Shown here: piece after piece, positions 35,579-42,981 of the stretch
Position numbering within the stretch: the first letter of the stretch is position 1
Layout of the letters: every line of letters starts with the position of its first letter
From: Gemmatimonadota bacterium
GTDB taxonomy: Bacteria; Gemmatimonadota; Gemmatimonadetes; Longimicrobiales; Gaopeijiaceae
Assembly: GCA_007121455.1 (NCBI GenBank)
Contig: SKKN01000006.1
Coordinates: 62,001-126,000 of the forward strand
Reading direction: 5' to 3'
Length of the DNA stretch: 64,000 nt
Translations under genes and position numbers: made by a program
Notes under the pieces: model-generated
What the model was told of the DNA's origin: nothing
Databases searched by the model: none
What the model saw: only the letters and a program-made list of their open reading frames with translations

Positions 35579-36322
35579 TCAGCGTGTGAGTGACTGCCCG
35601 CCGTCCACGACGACGACCTCGCCGGTGATGAACGGCGAGCGGTCGAGAAAGAGTACAGTGCGAGCTACGTCCTCGGGGGATCCGAGGTGCCCCAGGACCG
35701 TTCGGTCGATCGCTCGCTGTTCCTGCTCTTCGGAATGGCCGTCAGGAAGGAGCACCGAGCCCGGTGCGATCGCGTTGACCCGGATCTTCGGGGCGAGGGA
35801 TCGCGCCATGACCCGGGTGAGGTGGAGGAGGGCCGCCTTCGAAACGGAGTGGTGGGGGAATTCCTCCCAGGGACGGAAGGCGGAGAGGTCGACGAGATTG
35901 ATGACCGATCCGCCCTCCGCTCCGAGAAGCGGGGCTGCTTCACGGGCGACGAGGAAGGGGCCCTTCAGGTTCACTCCCATGACACGGTCCCAGTCCTCGT
36001 TCTCGATGTCCAGGAGAGGCACCTGGCGGAAGAGCGAAGCATTGTTCACGACCAGGTCCAGGCGGCCCATCCGCTCCCGTACTTTCTCGATGAGCCAGGT
36101 CACTTCCTCCGGATTCGAGACGTCCGCCTGGGCGACGAACGCTCGTTGGCCCAGCTCTTCGATCCGTTGGGACACCTCCCTCGCCTCGGGCTCGGACGAG
36201 TGATAGTTCACCACCACGTGAAACCCGGCTTCGGCAAGCGCGAGGCAGATTGCTCGTCCGACCCGGACCGCTCCCCCGGTGACCAGCGCGACCCTTCCGG
36301 AGTGCAATTCCTGGCTCCCCAT
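35579..36322 (-). CDS. Pteridine-reductase-like SDR with His at the catalytic Tyr position
   Basis: 247 aa from ATG 36322 with GAGGAGG upstream. The cofactor motif VTGGAVRVGRA fits the TGX3RXG form that marks pteridine reductases (PTR1/FolM) rather than TGxxxGxG. NLVDLSAFRP places Asp145 where PTR1 has its catalytic Asp, 13 residues before the usual Tyr, and Lys162 follows four residues later. The Tyr itself is His158 (PHHSVSK). The C-terminus GEVVVVDGGQSL is typical of SDRs. It could reduce dihydropterin or dihydrofolate, which fits the pterin genes 4 kb away, but the missing Tyr makes activity uncertain. Confidence 0.8.
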   Translation of the reverse strand: MGSQELHSGRVALVTGGAVRVGRAICLALAEAGFHVVVNYHSSEPEAREVSQRIEELGQRAFVAQADVSNPEEVTWLIEKVRERMGRLDLVVNNASLFRQVPLLDIENEDWDRVMGVNLKGPFLVAREAAPLLGAEGGSVINLVDLSAFRPWEEFPHHSVSKAALLHLTRVMARSLAPKIRVNAIAPGSVLLPDGHSEEQEQRAIDRTVLGHLGSPEDVARTVLFLDRSPFITGEVVVVDGGQSLTR

Positions 36323-36355
36323 CGAACCTCCTCGGTTGCGGATCTCAGGGCGAGT

Positions 36356-36371
36356 TTTCGCGTGCGCGAAA
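36356..36371. promoter_or_regulatory. Perfect 16-bp palindrome between two divergent SDR genes
   Basis: TTTCGCG-TG-CGCGAAA is a perfect inverted repeat in the 133 bp gap between the SDR genes at 35579-36322 (minus) and 36456-37181 (plus). A TACACT -10-like box lies 20 bp further at 36391-36396. A shared operator is likely; the regulator is unknown. Confidence 0.45.
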
Positions 36372-36455
36372 CCCCCTGCTTCGGAGACGGTACACTGGAG
36401 TCCGGCGTGCAGGGCCGGATCGTAATCGCTGCGCTGGATGGAGGGAAGGGAGACG

Positions 36456-37181
36456 ATGAGCGAGGAGGGGGTGCGGGTAGCCGCGGTCACCGGGGGCACC
36501 CGGGGGATCGGATTCGGAGTGGCGCGGGCGTTGGTAGGTGCCGGATGGGCGGTGGCAGTGGGGTCTCGTTCCGATGAAGCGGTCGCCGCGGCCGGGGCAG
36601 CCTTGGAGACGGAAGCCCCGGGCCGCGTCTTCTCCCGCGTCCTCGACGTCCGCGACCGACGCAGCTGCCGGGCATTCGTGGAGGAGACGGTGCGGCACTT
36701 CGGCCGCCTGGACACCCTGGTCAACAACGCAGGGGCCGGCCGGTTCGAGTCGATCCGGGACCTCGCGCACGAGGACTGGGATCTACAGATCCGCACGAAC
36801 CTCGATGGGGTCTTCCACTGCTCCCAGGCAGCGATCCCTCATCTCGAGGGGAACGAGGAGGGGGGGTGGATCATCAACATCGGCTCGATCTCCAGTCGGA
36901 CCGCGATCGCTGGAGGCGCAGGGTACAATGCTTCGAAGTTCGGGCTCCTGGGTTTGACCGAAGCGATGATGCTCGATCTGAGGCACCAGAACATCCGGGT
37001 GACCATCATCATGCCCGGCAGCGTGGAAACGCCCTTTCTGGGGTCCCCTCCGAATCCGGAGGAGAGCTGGAAGCTCCGCCCGGAGGACGTGGGGCGGACG
37101 ATCCTGGACCTGATGAGGTATCCCGCGCACGCTCTGCCTTCCCGGATCGAGATCCGCCCCACCCGGCCGCCACGCAGGTAG
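36456..37181 (+). CDS. Short-chain dehydrogenase/reductase
   Basis: 241 aa from ATG 36456 (AAGGGAGACG upstream). Classical SDR residues are intact: VTGGTRGIGFGVARAL for NADP(H), LVNNAGAGRFE, Ser in NIGSISS, and YNASK with the catalytic Tyr and Lys. The substrate-loop region IMPGSVETPF is standard. The substrate is not predictable; related proteins are often annotated as 3-oxoacyl or sugar dehydrogenases. It is divergent from the pteridine-reductase-like SDR, with a shared palindrome in between. fumC follows after 65 bp. Confidence 0.85.
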   Translation: MSEEGVRVAAVTGGTRGIGFGVARALVGAGWAVAVGSRSDEAVAAAGAALETEAPGRVFSRVLDVRDRRSCRAFVEETVRHFGRLDTLVNNAGAGRFESIRDLAHEDWDLQIRTNLDGVFHCSQAAIPHLEGNEEGGWIINIGSISSRTAIAGGAGYNASKFGLLGLTEAMMLDLRHQNIRVTIIMPGSVETPFLGSPPNPEESWKLRPEDVGRTILDLMRYPAHALPSRIEIRPTRPPRR

Positions 37182-37246
37182 TAGAAAGAACAGATCGTCG
37201 GGGCTCGAACGGGCCCCGGCTCCACCAGATTAACTCGGAGCGAGAG

Positions 37247-38647
37247 ATGACGGAGTACCGGATCGAAAAGGATTCCCTGGGCGAGGTGCGGGTGCCTTCA
37301 GAGGCGCTTTACGGAGCTCAGACCCAGAGAGCGGTCGAGAACTTCCCGATCAGCGGACAGGGGTTCGGACGTCGATTCATCGAGGCGCTGGGCCTGATCA
37401 AGGGATCGGCGGCGAGGGTGAACGGCGAGCTGGGTCACCTCGACAGCGACGTCTCGAAAGCGATCGCCCGGGCGGCGGATGAGGTTCGGGAAGGAACGTG
37501 GGACGAGGAGTTCGTCGTCGACATCTACCAGACAGGATCCGGCACCTCCACGAACATGAATGCGAACGAGGTGATCGCAACGCGCGCGAACCAGCTCATC
37601 GGAACTCGCGGTGCGCCGATCCATCCGAACGACCACGTGAACTTCGGTCAGTCCTCGAACGACGTGATTCCCACCACGATCCACGTCTCCGGCCGTCTGG
37701 CGGTCGAGCGGGAACTGATCCCTGCTCTGGAGGATCTCCATTCCGCGCTGACGGCGAAAGCGGAGGAGTTCGACTCGGTGCTCAAGTCCGGGCGAACCCA
37801 TCTGATGGATGCCACTCCGGTCCGGCTCGGCCAGGAATTCGGGGGCTATGCCCGACAGGTCGAACGGGGGATCGAGCGGGTTCGGCGGGGAGCGGATGAG
37901 CTCTCCGAGCTCGCCCTCGGGGGCACTGCGGTCGGCACGGGCATCAACACGAACCCTGCATTCCCCGGACTGACGATCGCGCTCATCTCGAAGGAGACGA
38001 AGCTCGAGTTCCGGGAGGCCTTCAATCATTTCGAGACGCAGGCTGCTCAGGATGCGGTGGTCAGCCTTTCCGGCGCACTGAACACCGTGGCCGTCAGCCT
38101 GATGAAGGTGGCGGACGATGTTCGGTGGCTTGCGAGCGGACCCACGTCCGGGCTTCGGGAGATCGGGCTTCCCGCCGTGCAGCCGGGCAGTTCCATCATG
38201 CCCGGGAAGGTGAACCCGGTCCTCTCCGAAGCCCTGATGATGGCTTCTGCCCGAGTGGCCGGGAACCATACGGCGATCACCCTGGGGGGAGGCCGGGGCA
38301 ACTTTGAATTGAATGTCATGCTCCCCCTTCTCGCGCATTCCCTCCATGAGTCGATCCTCGTGCTTTCCAATGCGACCCGGGCATTCACGGACCGGTGCGT
38401 GCGGGGCATCACGGCGAATGAGGAGCGGTGCCGGGAGCTTCTCGAACGCAATCCGAGCATCGCAACGGCACTGAACCTCAAGATCGGGTATGACCGCGCG
38501 TCCGAGGTCGCGAAGGAAGCGGCTCGTAGCGGCCGATCGGTACGAGACGTGCTGCTCGAGGGTGGGCTCCTCCCCGAGGAGGAGGTGGATGAGGCCCTGA
38601 ATGTGATCGGCATGACCGAGCCGGGCTTTCCCGGGAAGGCGGGATGA
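37247..38647 (+). CDS. fumC: Class II fumarate hydratase
   Basis: 466 aa from ATG 37247; the frame runs open upstream but over the SDR gene. Signatures are GEVRVPSEALYGAQTQRAV at the N-terminus, TGSGTSTNMNANEVIATRA, HPNDHVNFGQSSNDVIPT with the active-site His region, and GSSIMPGKVNPVLSEAL with the catalytic Ser loop. Full length for FumC. It interconverts fumarate and malate in the TCA cycle without an iron-sulfur cluster. nfo begins on its stop codon (ATGA), so expression is coupled. Confidence 0.96.
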   Translation: MTEYRIEKDSLGEVRVPSEALYGAQTQRAVENFPISGQGFGRRFIEALGLIKGSAARVNGELGHLDSDVSKAIARAADEVREGTWDEEFVVDIYQTGSGTSTNMNANEVIATRANQLIGTRGAPIHPNDHVNFGQSSNDVIPTTIHVSGRLAVERELIPALEDLHSALTAKAEEFDSVLKSGRTHLMDATPVRLGQEFGGYARQVERGIERVRRGADELSELALGGTAVGTGINTNPAFPGLTIALISKETKLEFREAFNHFETQAAQDAVVSLSGALNTVAVSLMKVADDVRWLASGPTSGLREIGLPAVQPGSSIMPGKVNPVLSEALMMASARVAGNHTAITLGGGRGNFELNVMLPLLAHSLHESILVLSNATRAFTDRCVRGITANEERCRELLERNPSIATALNLKIGYDRASEVAKEAARSGRSVRDVLLEGGLLPEEEVDEALNVIGMTEPGFPGKAG

Positions 38648-39570
38648 GCGGCTCTCCTGTGGTCGAAGGGTCGGGAGCGTCGGGGGAGGCGCGTTCCGGG
38701 TCCGGGTCCCGGGACGAACTGGGAGCACACGTGTCTTCGGCGGGAGGAGTCGGCAATGCGCCCGATCGGGCCAGGGCGATCGATTCGGTGAGTCTGCAGC
38801 TCTTCACGAAGCAGCCGAGCCGGTGGGCAGAGCCCGAGTTGTCGGTGGAAGCGGTCGAAGCCTTCCGGGAGGCGCGTGCGGGGGTAGACATCGCGGTCGC
38901 AGGCTCCCATGACTCGTACCTGATCAACCTGGCTTCGCCGGACCCGAAGCTCTGGCAACGTTCGCTGGACTGCTTCATCGGCGAGCTCGGTCGATCGGTG
39001 GCGCTCGGGCTCGACTTCGTCGTCACGCATCCCGGCAACGCGACGGACGGCAACGAGCGCGAAGGCCTCGTTCGGAACGCGGAGGCACTCGTCCGCGCCC
39101 TGGAGGAGGTGCCGGGGGAGACTCGGGTCCTTCTCGAGCTCACCGCGGGCGCCGGGACGACGGTCGGCGCGACGTTCGAGAACCTGGAGATGATCATCCG
39201 TCGGGTACCCTCCGAGCTTCAGGGCCGGGTCGGAGTGTGCTTCGACACCTGCCACGCCTACTCTGCCGGATACGACCTCGTGGACGACTACGACTCGGTG
39301 TGGATCCGCTTCGACGACGTGCTGGGGCTGGATCGGCTCGGTCTGTTCCATCTGAACGATTCGAAACACCCCTTCGACTCCCGGAAGGACCGGCACGAGC
39401 ACATCGGAGAGGGGACGTTGGGCCCGGAGCCTTTCCGGAGGATCATGACGGACGAGCGATTCCTCGAGATCCCCAAGCTGCTGGAGACCCCGAAAGGCGA
39501 GGACATGGTCACCTTCGACCGGAAGAACCTGGCGCTTCTGCGGTCATTCCGCGCCGGATCCGGCGGGTGA
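38644..39570 (+). CDS. nfo: Deoxyribonuclease IV (endonuclease IV)
   Basis: 308 aa. After about 25 disordered Ser/Gly-rich residues the TIM-barrel begins at ELGAHVSSAGGV. Metal ligands appear in GAHVSSAGG, GSHDSYLINLAS, THPGNATDG, LLELTAGAG, VCFDTCHAYSAGYD, FHLNDSKHPFDSRKDRHEHIGEG, all in the family order. It cuts DNA at abasic sites in base-excision repair. The N-terminal extension is longer than usual, so a later start cannot be excluded, although the ATG overlaps the fumC stop neatly. Confidence 0.92.
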   Translation: MSGSPVVEGSGASGEARSGSGSRDELGAHVSSAGGVGNAPDRARAIDSVSLQLFTKQPSRWAEPELSVEAVEAFREARAGVDIAVAGSHDSYLINLASPDPKLWQRSLDCFIGELGRSVALGLDFVVTHPGNATDGNEREGLVRNAEALVRALEEVPGETRVLLELTAGAGTTVGATFENLEMIIRRVPSELQGRVGVCFDTCHAYSAGYDLVDDYDSVWIRFDDVLGLDRLGLFHLNDSKHPFDSRKDRHEHIGEGTLGPEPFRRIMTDERFLEIPKLLETPKGEDMVTFDRKNLALLRSFRAGSGG

Positions 39571-39604
39571 ACGTCCCGTCGATCAAGCACTTTCCGGGCA
39601 CTAC

Positions 39605-39633
39605 TGGACGCGAGGGGGAGCGGGCCCTATATT
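39605..39633 (+). promoter_or_regulatory. Promoter of the pterin-operon leader
   Basis: TGGACG (39605-39610), exactly 17 bp, then TATATT (39628-39633), which matches five of six -10 positions. A second TATATT lies at 39659-39664 in a repeated context (GGGCCTTATATT against GGGCCCTATATT). Transcription would start near 39640 or 39671. Confidence 0.55.
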
Positions 39634-39639
39634 CCCCTC

Positions 39640-39849
39640 GAGCCTCATCGAAGGGCCTTATATTGAGCCAACACATCAGAAGCCGGGACTGACTCTCGTG
39701 GATGCCGCCCTGCCCCTTACGGGGACTGCGAATTCCGCGGGGAGGTCACCAAAAGTTCACCCCGGGCTTCAATAGAACCCCTTCGGTGCAGGCTGCCGGG
39801 GCCGGCACTCCTTGCGGAGGCCGGTCCCGGTTTTTTTGTGCCGGGACCG
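39640..39849 (+). ncRNA. Candidate structured leader / attenuator RNA of the pterin operon
   Basis: The stretch between the TATATT promoter and the pterin genes contains no gene but folds strongly. A terminator hairpin uses CCGGGGCCGGC (39796-39806) and GCCGGTCCCGG (39820-39830), followed by seven T. The same right arm is also complementary to GCCGGGAC at 39682-39689 upstream and to CCGGGACCG at 39841-39849 downstream (9 perfect pairs). Three mutually exclusive pairings of one segment is the layout of an attenuator. A CCCC-TTAC-GGGG hairpin sits at 39713-39724. I cannot match it to THF, preQ1 or another riboswitch core, and a free-standing RNA of about 170-200 nt is the alternative. Confidence 0.45.
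39796..39837 (+). terminator. Intrinsic terminator inside the leader
   Basis: CCGGGGCCGGC (39796-39806) pairs with GCCGGTCCCGG (39820-39830) over 11 bp with one G:T, loop of 13 nt, followed by TTTTTTT (39831-39837). It is the strongest terminator in the window and stands about 140 bp before the first pterin gene rather than after a gene. Confidence 0.75.
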
Positions 39850-39977
39850 AACGACTCGACAGGGGGTAGCTTGGGCCCGAGGTACGGAACGCATCCGTCC
39901 GGGGAATTTGCGCGGCGTCCAAACGCAGGCCGCCTCCCTGCCCGTATCGGAAACGCAAGCCCTATCGGGGAGTCCGA

Positions 39978-40394
39978 ATGCCGCGCGTGCGGGTTACCCG
40001 CCGACTCCATTTTTCGGCTGCTCACCGGCTCTACCGGTCCGAATGGTCCGACGAGCGGAATCGAGAGGTCTTTGGAGACTGCTCGAATCCACTCTGGCAC
40101 GGCCACAACTACGAGTTGGACGTGACCGTGGAAGGGGAGGTGGACCCTACGACCGGGTTTGTCCTGGACCTTTCCCGCCTGAAGAGGATTGTGGAGGAGA
40201 ATGTGATCCGGGACCTCGATCACAGGAACCTGAACGTCGAGGTGCCCTGGCTCGAAGGGATGAATCCCACCACCGAAAACGTCGTGGTGGCGATCTGGGG
40301 CCAGCTCCGCCCGGCCCTGCCGGAAGGCATCGCTCTCACCCGGCTCGTGCTTTGGGAGACACCGAGAAACTACGTGGAGTATGTCGGGGAATGA
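39978..40394 (+). CDS. 6-pyruvoyl-tetrahydropterin synthase-like protein
   Basis: 138 aa. Zinc-binding His residues lie in HFSAAHRLY and in [10 protein letters not shown]. The catalytic Cys in [13 protein letters not shown] is five residues before the HGH, as in the animal-type synthase that acts on dihydroneopterin triphosphate (CxxxxxHGHNY), whereas QueD proteins have Cxxx[11 protein letters not shown] and [10 protein letters not shown] complete the active site. It would make 6-pyruvoyl-tetrahydropterin for a biopterin-like cofactor. GTP cyclohydrolase I, its supplier, is encoded immediately downstream. A bifunctional QueD/sepiapterin-cleaving activity is an alternative. Confidence 0.85.
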   Translation: MPRVRVTRRLHFSAAHRLYRSEWSDERNREVFGDCSNPLWHGHNYELDVTVEGEVDPTTGFVLDLSRLKRIVEENVIRDLDHRNLNVEVPWLEGMNPTTENVVVAIWGQLRPALPEGIALTRLVLWETPRNYVEYVGE

Positions 40395-40419
40395 ACGCCC
40401 CGGGAATTGGAGGGGAACG

Positions 40420-41067
40420 ATGACGGTAAGGCAGACGGCCCGGATTCTCGAGGAGGAGGATCCGGAGCTCGATGTGACGGAAGGGCCGGATCTCGCACAG
40501 GTCCCGTATCAGGATCTGATCGCCGAGATGATCCGCCGGATCGGAGAAGATCCGGACCGTGAGGGGCTGCGGAAGACCCCCGAACGGGTCGAGAAGGCGA
40601 TGAGGTTCCTCACCCAGGGCTATGGGCTCGATCCGAACGAGGTGGTGGGTGACGCTCTTTACGAGGAGCGTCATCACAACATGGTGATGGTCAAGGACAT
40701 CGAGATGTATTCCCTCTGTGAGCATCACCTCTTGCCGTTCTTCGGAAAGGTCCACGTGGCGTACATCCCGAACGGGAAGATCATGGGGCTGAGCAAGATG
40801 GCCCGCCTTGTCGAGGTCTTTGCCCGCCGGCTTCAGGTCCAGGAACGGTTGACCGAGGAAATCGCGCAGAGCCTGTGGGAGGTCGTGGAGCCACAGGGCG
40901 TGGGTGTCGTGATCGAGGCATACCACCTCTGCATGATGATGCGAGGAGTGGAGAAGCAAAACTCCACGACGATCACCTCGGCGATGCGCGGAAACTTCCT
41001 CGAGGACGCGAGGACCCGGGAGGAGTTCCTCCACCTCGCGCTCACCACCCATCGGCCCGTCTCCTGA
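40420..41067 (+). CDS. folE: GTP cyclohydrolase I
   Basis: 215 aa from ATG 40420 with GGAGGGGAACG upstream; ATG 40381, overlapping the previous gene, is less likely. [38 protein letters not shown] with the zinc Cys and His, and [20 protein letters not shown] with the second zinc Cys define the family. It converts GTP to dihydroneopterin triphosphate, the first step of folate, biopterin and queuosine synthesis. It stands between the pyruvoyl-pterin synthase-like gene and an SDR gene, which favours a biopterin-type route. Confidence 0.96.
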   Translation: MTVRQTARILEEEDPELDVTEGPDLAQVPYQDLIAEMIRRIGEDPDREGLRKTPERVEKAMRFLTQGYGLDPNEVVGDALYEERHHNMVMVKDIEMYSLCEHHLLPFFGKVHVAYIPNGKIMGLSKMARLVEVFARRLQVQERLTEEIAQSLWEVVEPQGVGVVIEAYHLCMMMRGVEKQNSTTITSAMRGNFLEDARTREEFLHLALTTHRPVS

Positions 41068-41072
41068 GCTCC

Positions 41073-41780
41073 ATGGGACTCGAAGGCAGGTTGGTGCTCG
41101 TGACGGGTGCGAGTCGCGGGATCGGTCGAAGTGTCGCCAGACGCATCGCCTCGGCAGGGGGCCGGGTCGGACTCGTGGCCCGAAATGCCGCGCCGCTCGA
41201 GGACCTCGCGGACGAGTTGGGAGGCGTCGCACTTCCGGCGGACGTCTCGGACCCGGAGCAGGTCGACGACATGGTTTCGAGGTTCCGGTCGGAGATGGGG
41301 GGAGCGCCGCAGCTCGTGGTGCACTCCGCTGGAGTTTTTTCGCTGGGTGCGGTCGCGGAAGAGTCCGTGAAGGCGTTCGACCAGCACCTTGCAGTGAACC
41401 TCCGGGCGGCCTTTCTCGTGATCCGGGCGGTGCTTCCCGAGATGCTTGCGCATGGGGGAGGCACGATCGTCACGGTGGGATCCGTCGCGGGGCGGAAGGC
41501 GTTTCCGGGGAATGGAGCCTACTCCGCATCGAAATTTGGGCTCCGGGGGCTTCACGAGGTGCTGCTCGAGGAGACCCGCGGAACTGCGGTGCGGGTGACC
41601 CTCCTCGAGCCGGCGGCGACGGACACGACGATCTGGGATCCGCTCGGCGTGGAGGGCACTCCCGATCTGCCCGGCCGCTCCGAAATGCTTCGGCCGGAGG
41701 ACGTGGCGGACGCCGTGGTCTTCGCGGCCACCCGTGCCGGGCATGTACGGATCCCATTTCTTCCCATCGAACGGGCCTGA
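41073..41780 (+). CDS. SDR family oxidoreductase, possible sepiapterin-reductase role
   Basis: 235 aa, ATG 5 bp after the folE stop. Classical SDR motifs are intact: VLVTGASRGIGRSVARRI, LVVHSAGVF, Ser in VGSVAGR and YSASK with Tyr and Lys. On sequence alone this is a general NADP-dependent reductase. The position between folE and a QueD-like gene and behind the pyruvoyl-pterin synthase suggests reduction of the pyruvoyl side chain, the job of sepiapterin reductase. That assignment is contextual only. Confidence 0.8.
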   Translation: MGLEGRLVLVTGASRGIGRSVARRIASAGGRVGLVARNAAPLEDLADELGGVALPADVSDPEQVDDMVSRFRSEMGGAPQLVVHSAGVFSLGAVAEESVKAFDQHLAVNLRAAFLVIRAVLPEMLAHGGGTIVTVGSVAGRKAFPGNGAYSASKFGLRGLHEVLLEETRGTAVRVTLLEPAATDTTIWDPLGVEGTPDLPGRSEMLRPEDVADAVVFAATRAGHVRIPFLPIERA

Positions 41781-41829
41781 CACTCAGCTCGGCCGAACGG
41801 ACAGGCCCGCCAAGAGCGAGAGGTTACCT

Positions 41830-42240
41830 GTGAACTACTATACGGTCAGCGTCCAAGCCCACTACGATGCGGCGCACTTCCTCCGGAATTACGGTGGGAA
41901 ATGCGAGCGGTTGCACGGCCACCGGTGGGTGGTGGAGGTAGCGCTTCGGACCGCTGAGCTGGGCGAAGGGGGCATCGCATTCGACTTCGTGGAGCTCAAG
42001 AGGCACCTCATGGAGCTCGTCGAACGCTTCGATCATCGCAACCTGAACGATGTCCCTCCCTTCACCGAGATCGAAACGAGTGCAGAGAACCAGGCGCGCT
42101 ACTTCTTCGAAGAAGTGAAGGAGCGCTTGCCCGCTGAGGTTGCGGAGGGGCTGTTGTACGCGCGGGTGTGGGAGACCCCGACCCAGTGGGCGCAGTACGG
42201 GCCGTCTCCCGCGGTTGCACCGGTCCCGTCCGGGCCTTGA
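41830..42240 (+). CDS. queD: 6-carboxy-tetrahydropterin synthase, QueD-like
   Basis: 136 aa from GTG 41830 (GAGAGG upstream). AHYDAAHFLRNYGGKCERLHGHRWVVEV shows the zinc His residues and the CxxxHGH catalytic motif of QueD. RFDHRNLNDVPPF and RVWETPTQWAQY are the other family blocks. It would turn dihydroneopterin triphosphate into 6-carboxy-tetrahydropterin for queuosine and other 7-deazaguanines. No queC or queE is in the window. This is the second member of the same family within 1.9 kb, and the two differ exactly in the spacing of the catalytic Cys. Confidence 0.85.
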   Translation: MNYYTVSVQAHYDAAHFLRNYGGKCERLHGHRWVVEVALRTAELGEGGIAFDFVELKRHLMELVERFDHRNLNDVPPFTEIETSAENQARYFFEEVKERLPAEVAEGLLYARVWETPTQWAQYGPSPAVAPVPSGP

Positions 42241-42246
42241 GAACCC

Positions 42247-42870
42247 GTGCACCTGCTTCTCACCGACCGGCTCATCTGCCCTCGATGCGGCCCGCCTCAC
42301 GGCCTGATCCTCCTGGCGGACGAAGTTGCGGACCGGAGGGTGTACGAGGGTACGTTGGGATGTTCGAACTGCCGGGAGGAGTACGAGGTGCAAAGCGGCT
42401 TCGCGGACCTGAGGCGTCCACCACGCGAGCCATTTCCCGATCCGGTGGCCTCCTCCTCCACGAACGAGGAGGAGGCGCTGCAGCTCGCCGCCCTGTTCGG
42501 TGTGGAGAGGGGGCCCGGCTTCCTGCTCCTTCTCGGTGAGACCGCGGTCCATGCGCCCTCGATCGCAGCGGCAATCGAAGACATCGAGGTCATCGCCGCG
42601 GATCCGATGATGCGGGCTCTGCCGGAGGCGCCGGGAGTGAGTCGCATCGCGGTGCACGACGAGCTCCCTTTCTTCCAGGGTGGCATCCGCGGCGTGGCGA
42701 TGATCGGGGACGAAGCGGAACGCAAAATGAATGAAGGGGTCCGAGTTCTGGCGGCCGGGAGCCATCTCGTGGTTCTGCATCCCTCCGCGGCCACCTCGAA
42801 CCTCCTGTCGGGATGGGAGCTGAAGGTCGTGGTCGAGGACCCGAGGGCAGTGGTGGGAGTCCGTATTTGA
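42247..42870 (+). CDS. Trm112-like zinc-ribbon protein of unknown function
   Basis: 207 aa from GTG 42247, 6 bp after the QueD-like gene. The first 55 residues form a Trm112-like zinc ribbon with two Cys pairs, CPRCG and LGCSNCREEYEV. The rest has a Rossmann-like pattern (GFLLLLGETAVHAPSIAAAI, VEDIEVIAADPMMR) reminiscent of a methyltransferase without the SAM motif. Trm112-type domains often activate methyltransferases. Function is unknown, but the spacing places it in the pterin operon. Confidence 0.65.
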   Translation: MHLLLTDRLICPRCGPPHGLILLADEVADRRVYEGTLGCSNCREEYEVQSGFADLRRPPREPFPDPVASSSTNEEEALQLAALFGVERGPGFLLLLGETAVHAPSIAAAIEDIEVIAADPMMRALPEAPGVSRIAVHDELPFFQGGIRGVAMIGDEAERKMNEGVRVLAAGSHLVVLHPSAATSNLLSGWELKVVVEDPRAVVGVRI

Positions 42871-42907
42871 TGCCCGTTCTTCCGCCGTCGGCCGGCTTCT
42901 CGATCCG

Positions 42908-42936
42908 TTGCGCAGGGGTGGGGCCATCCCTACCTT
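42908..42936 (+). promoter_or_regulatory. Probable promoter of the TPR/OsmC operon
   Basis: TTGCGC (42908-42913), 17 bp, then TACCTT (42931-42936). The same spacing and -10 appear upstream of 26392. The first gene starts at 42982. Confidence 0.42.
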
Positions 42937-42981
42937 CCGAACCATGATTTCCTTCCTGCCAATCGTCCTCAATGGGTTGCC

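Noticed and set aside
37200-37227. tRNA- or tmRNA-like 3' end between the SDR gene and fumC
   Set aside because: GGGGC/GCCCC with a TCGAACGG loop followed by GGCTCCACCA looks like a T arm plus CCA, but the loop has eight instead of seven bases, no TTC is in place, and the rest of a tRNA would lie inside the SDR gene without D and anticodon arms.
39640-39837. 6S RNA identity for the leader transcript
   Set aside because: Length and a 5'-3' closing stem would fit, but the central bubble and conserved flanking helices of 6S RNA could not be found. I keep attenuator as the main reading.
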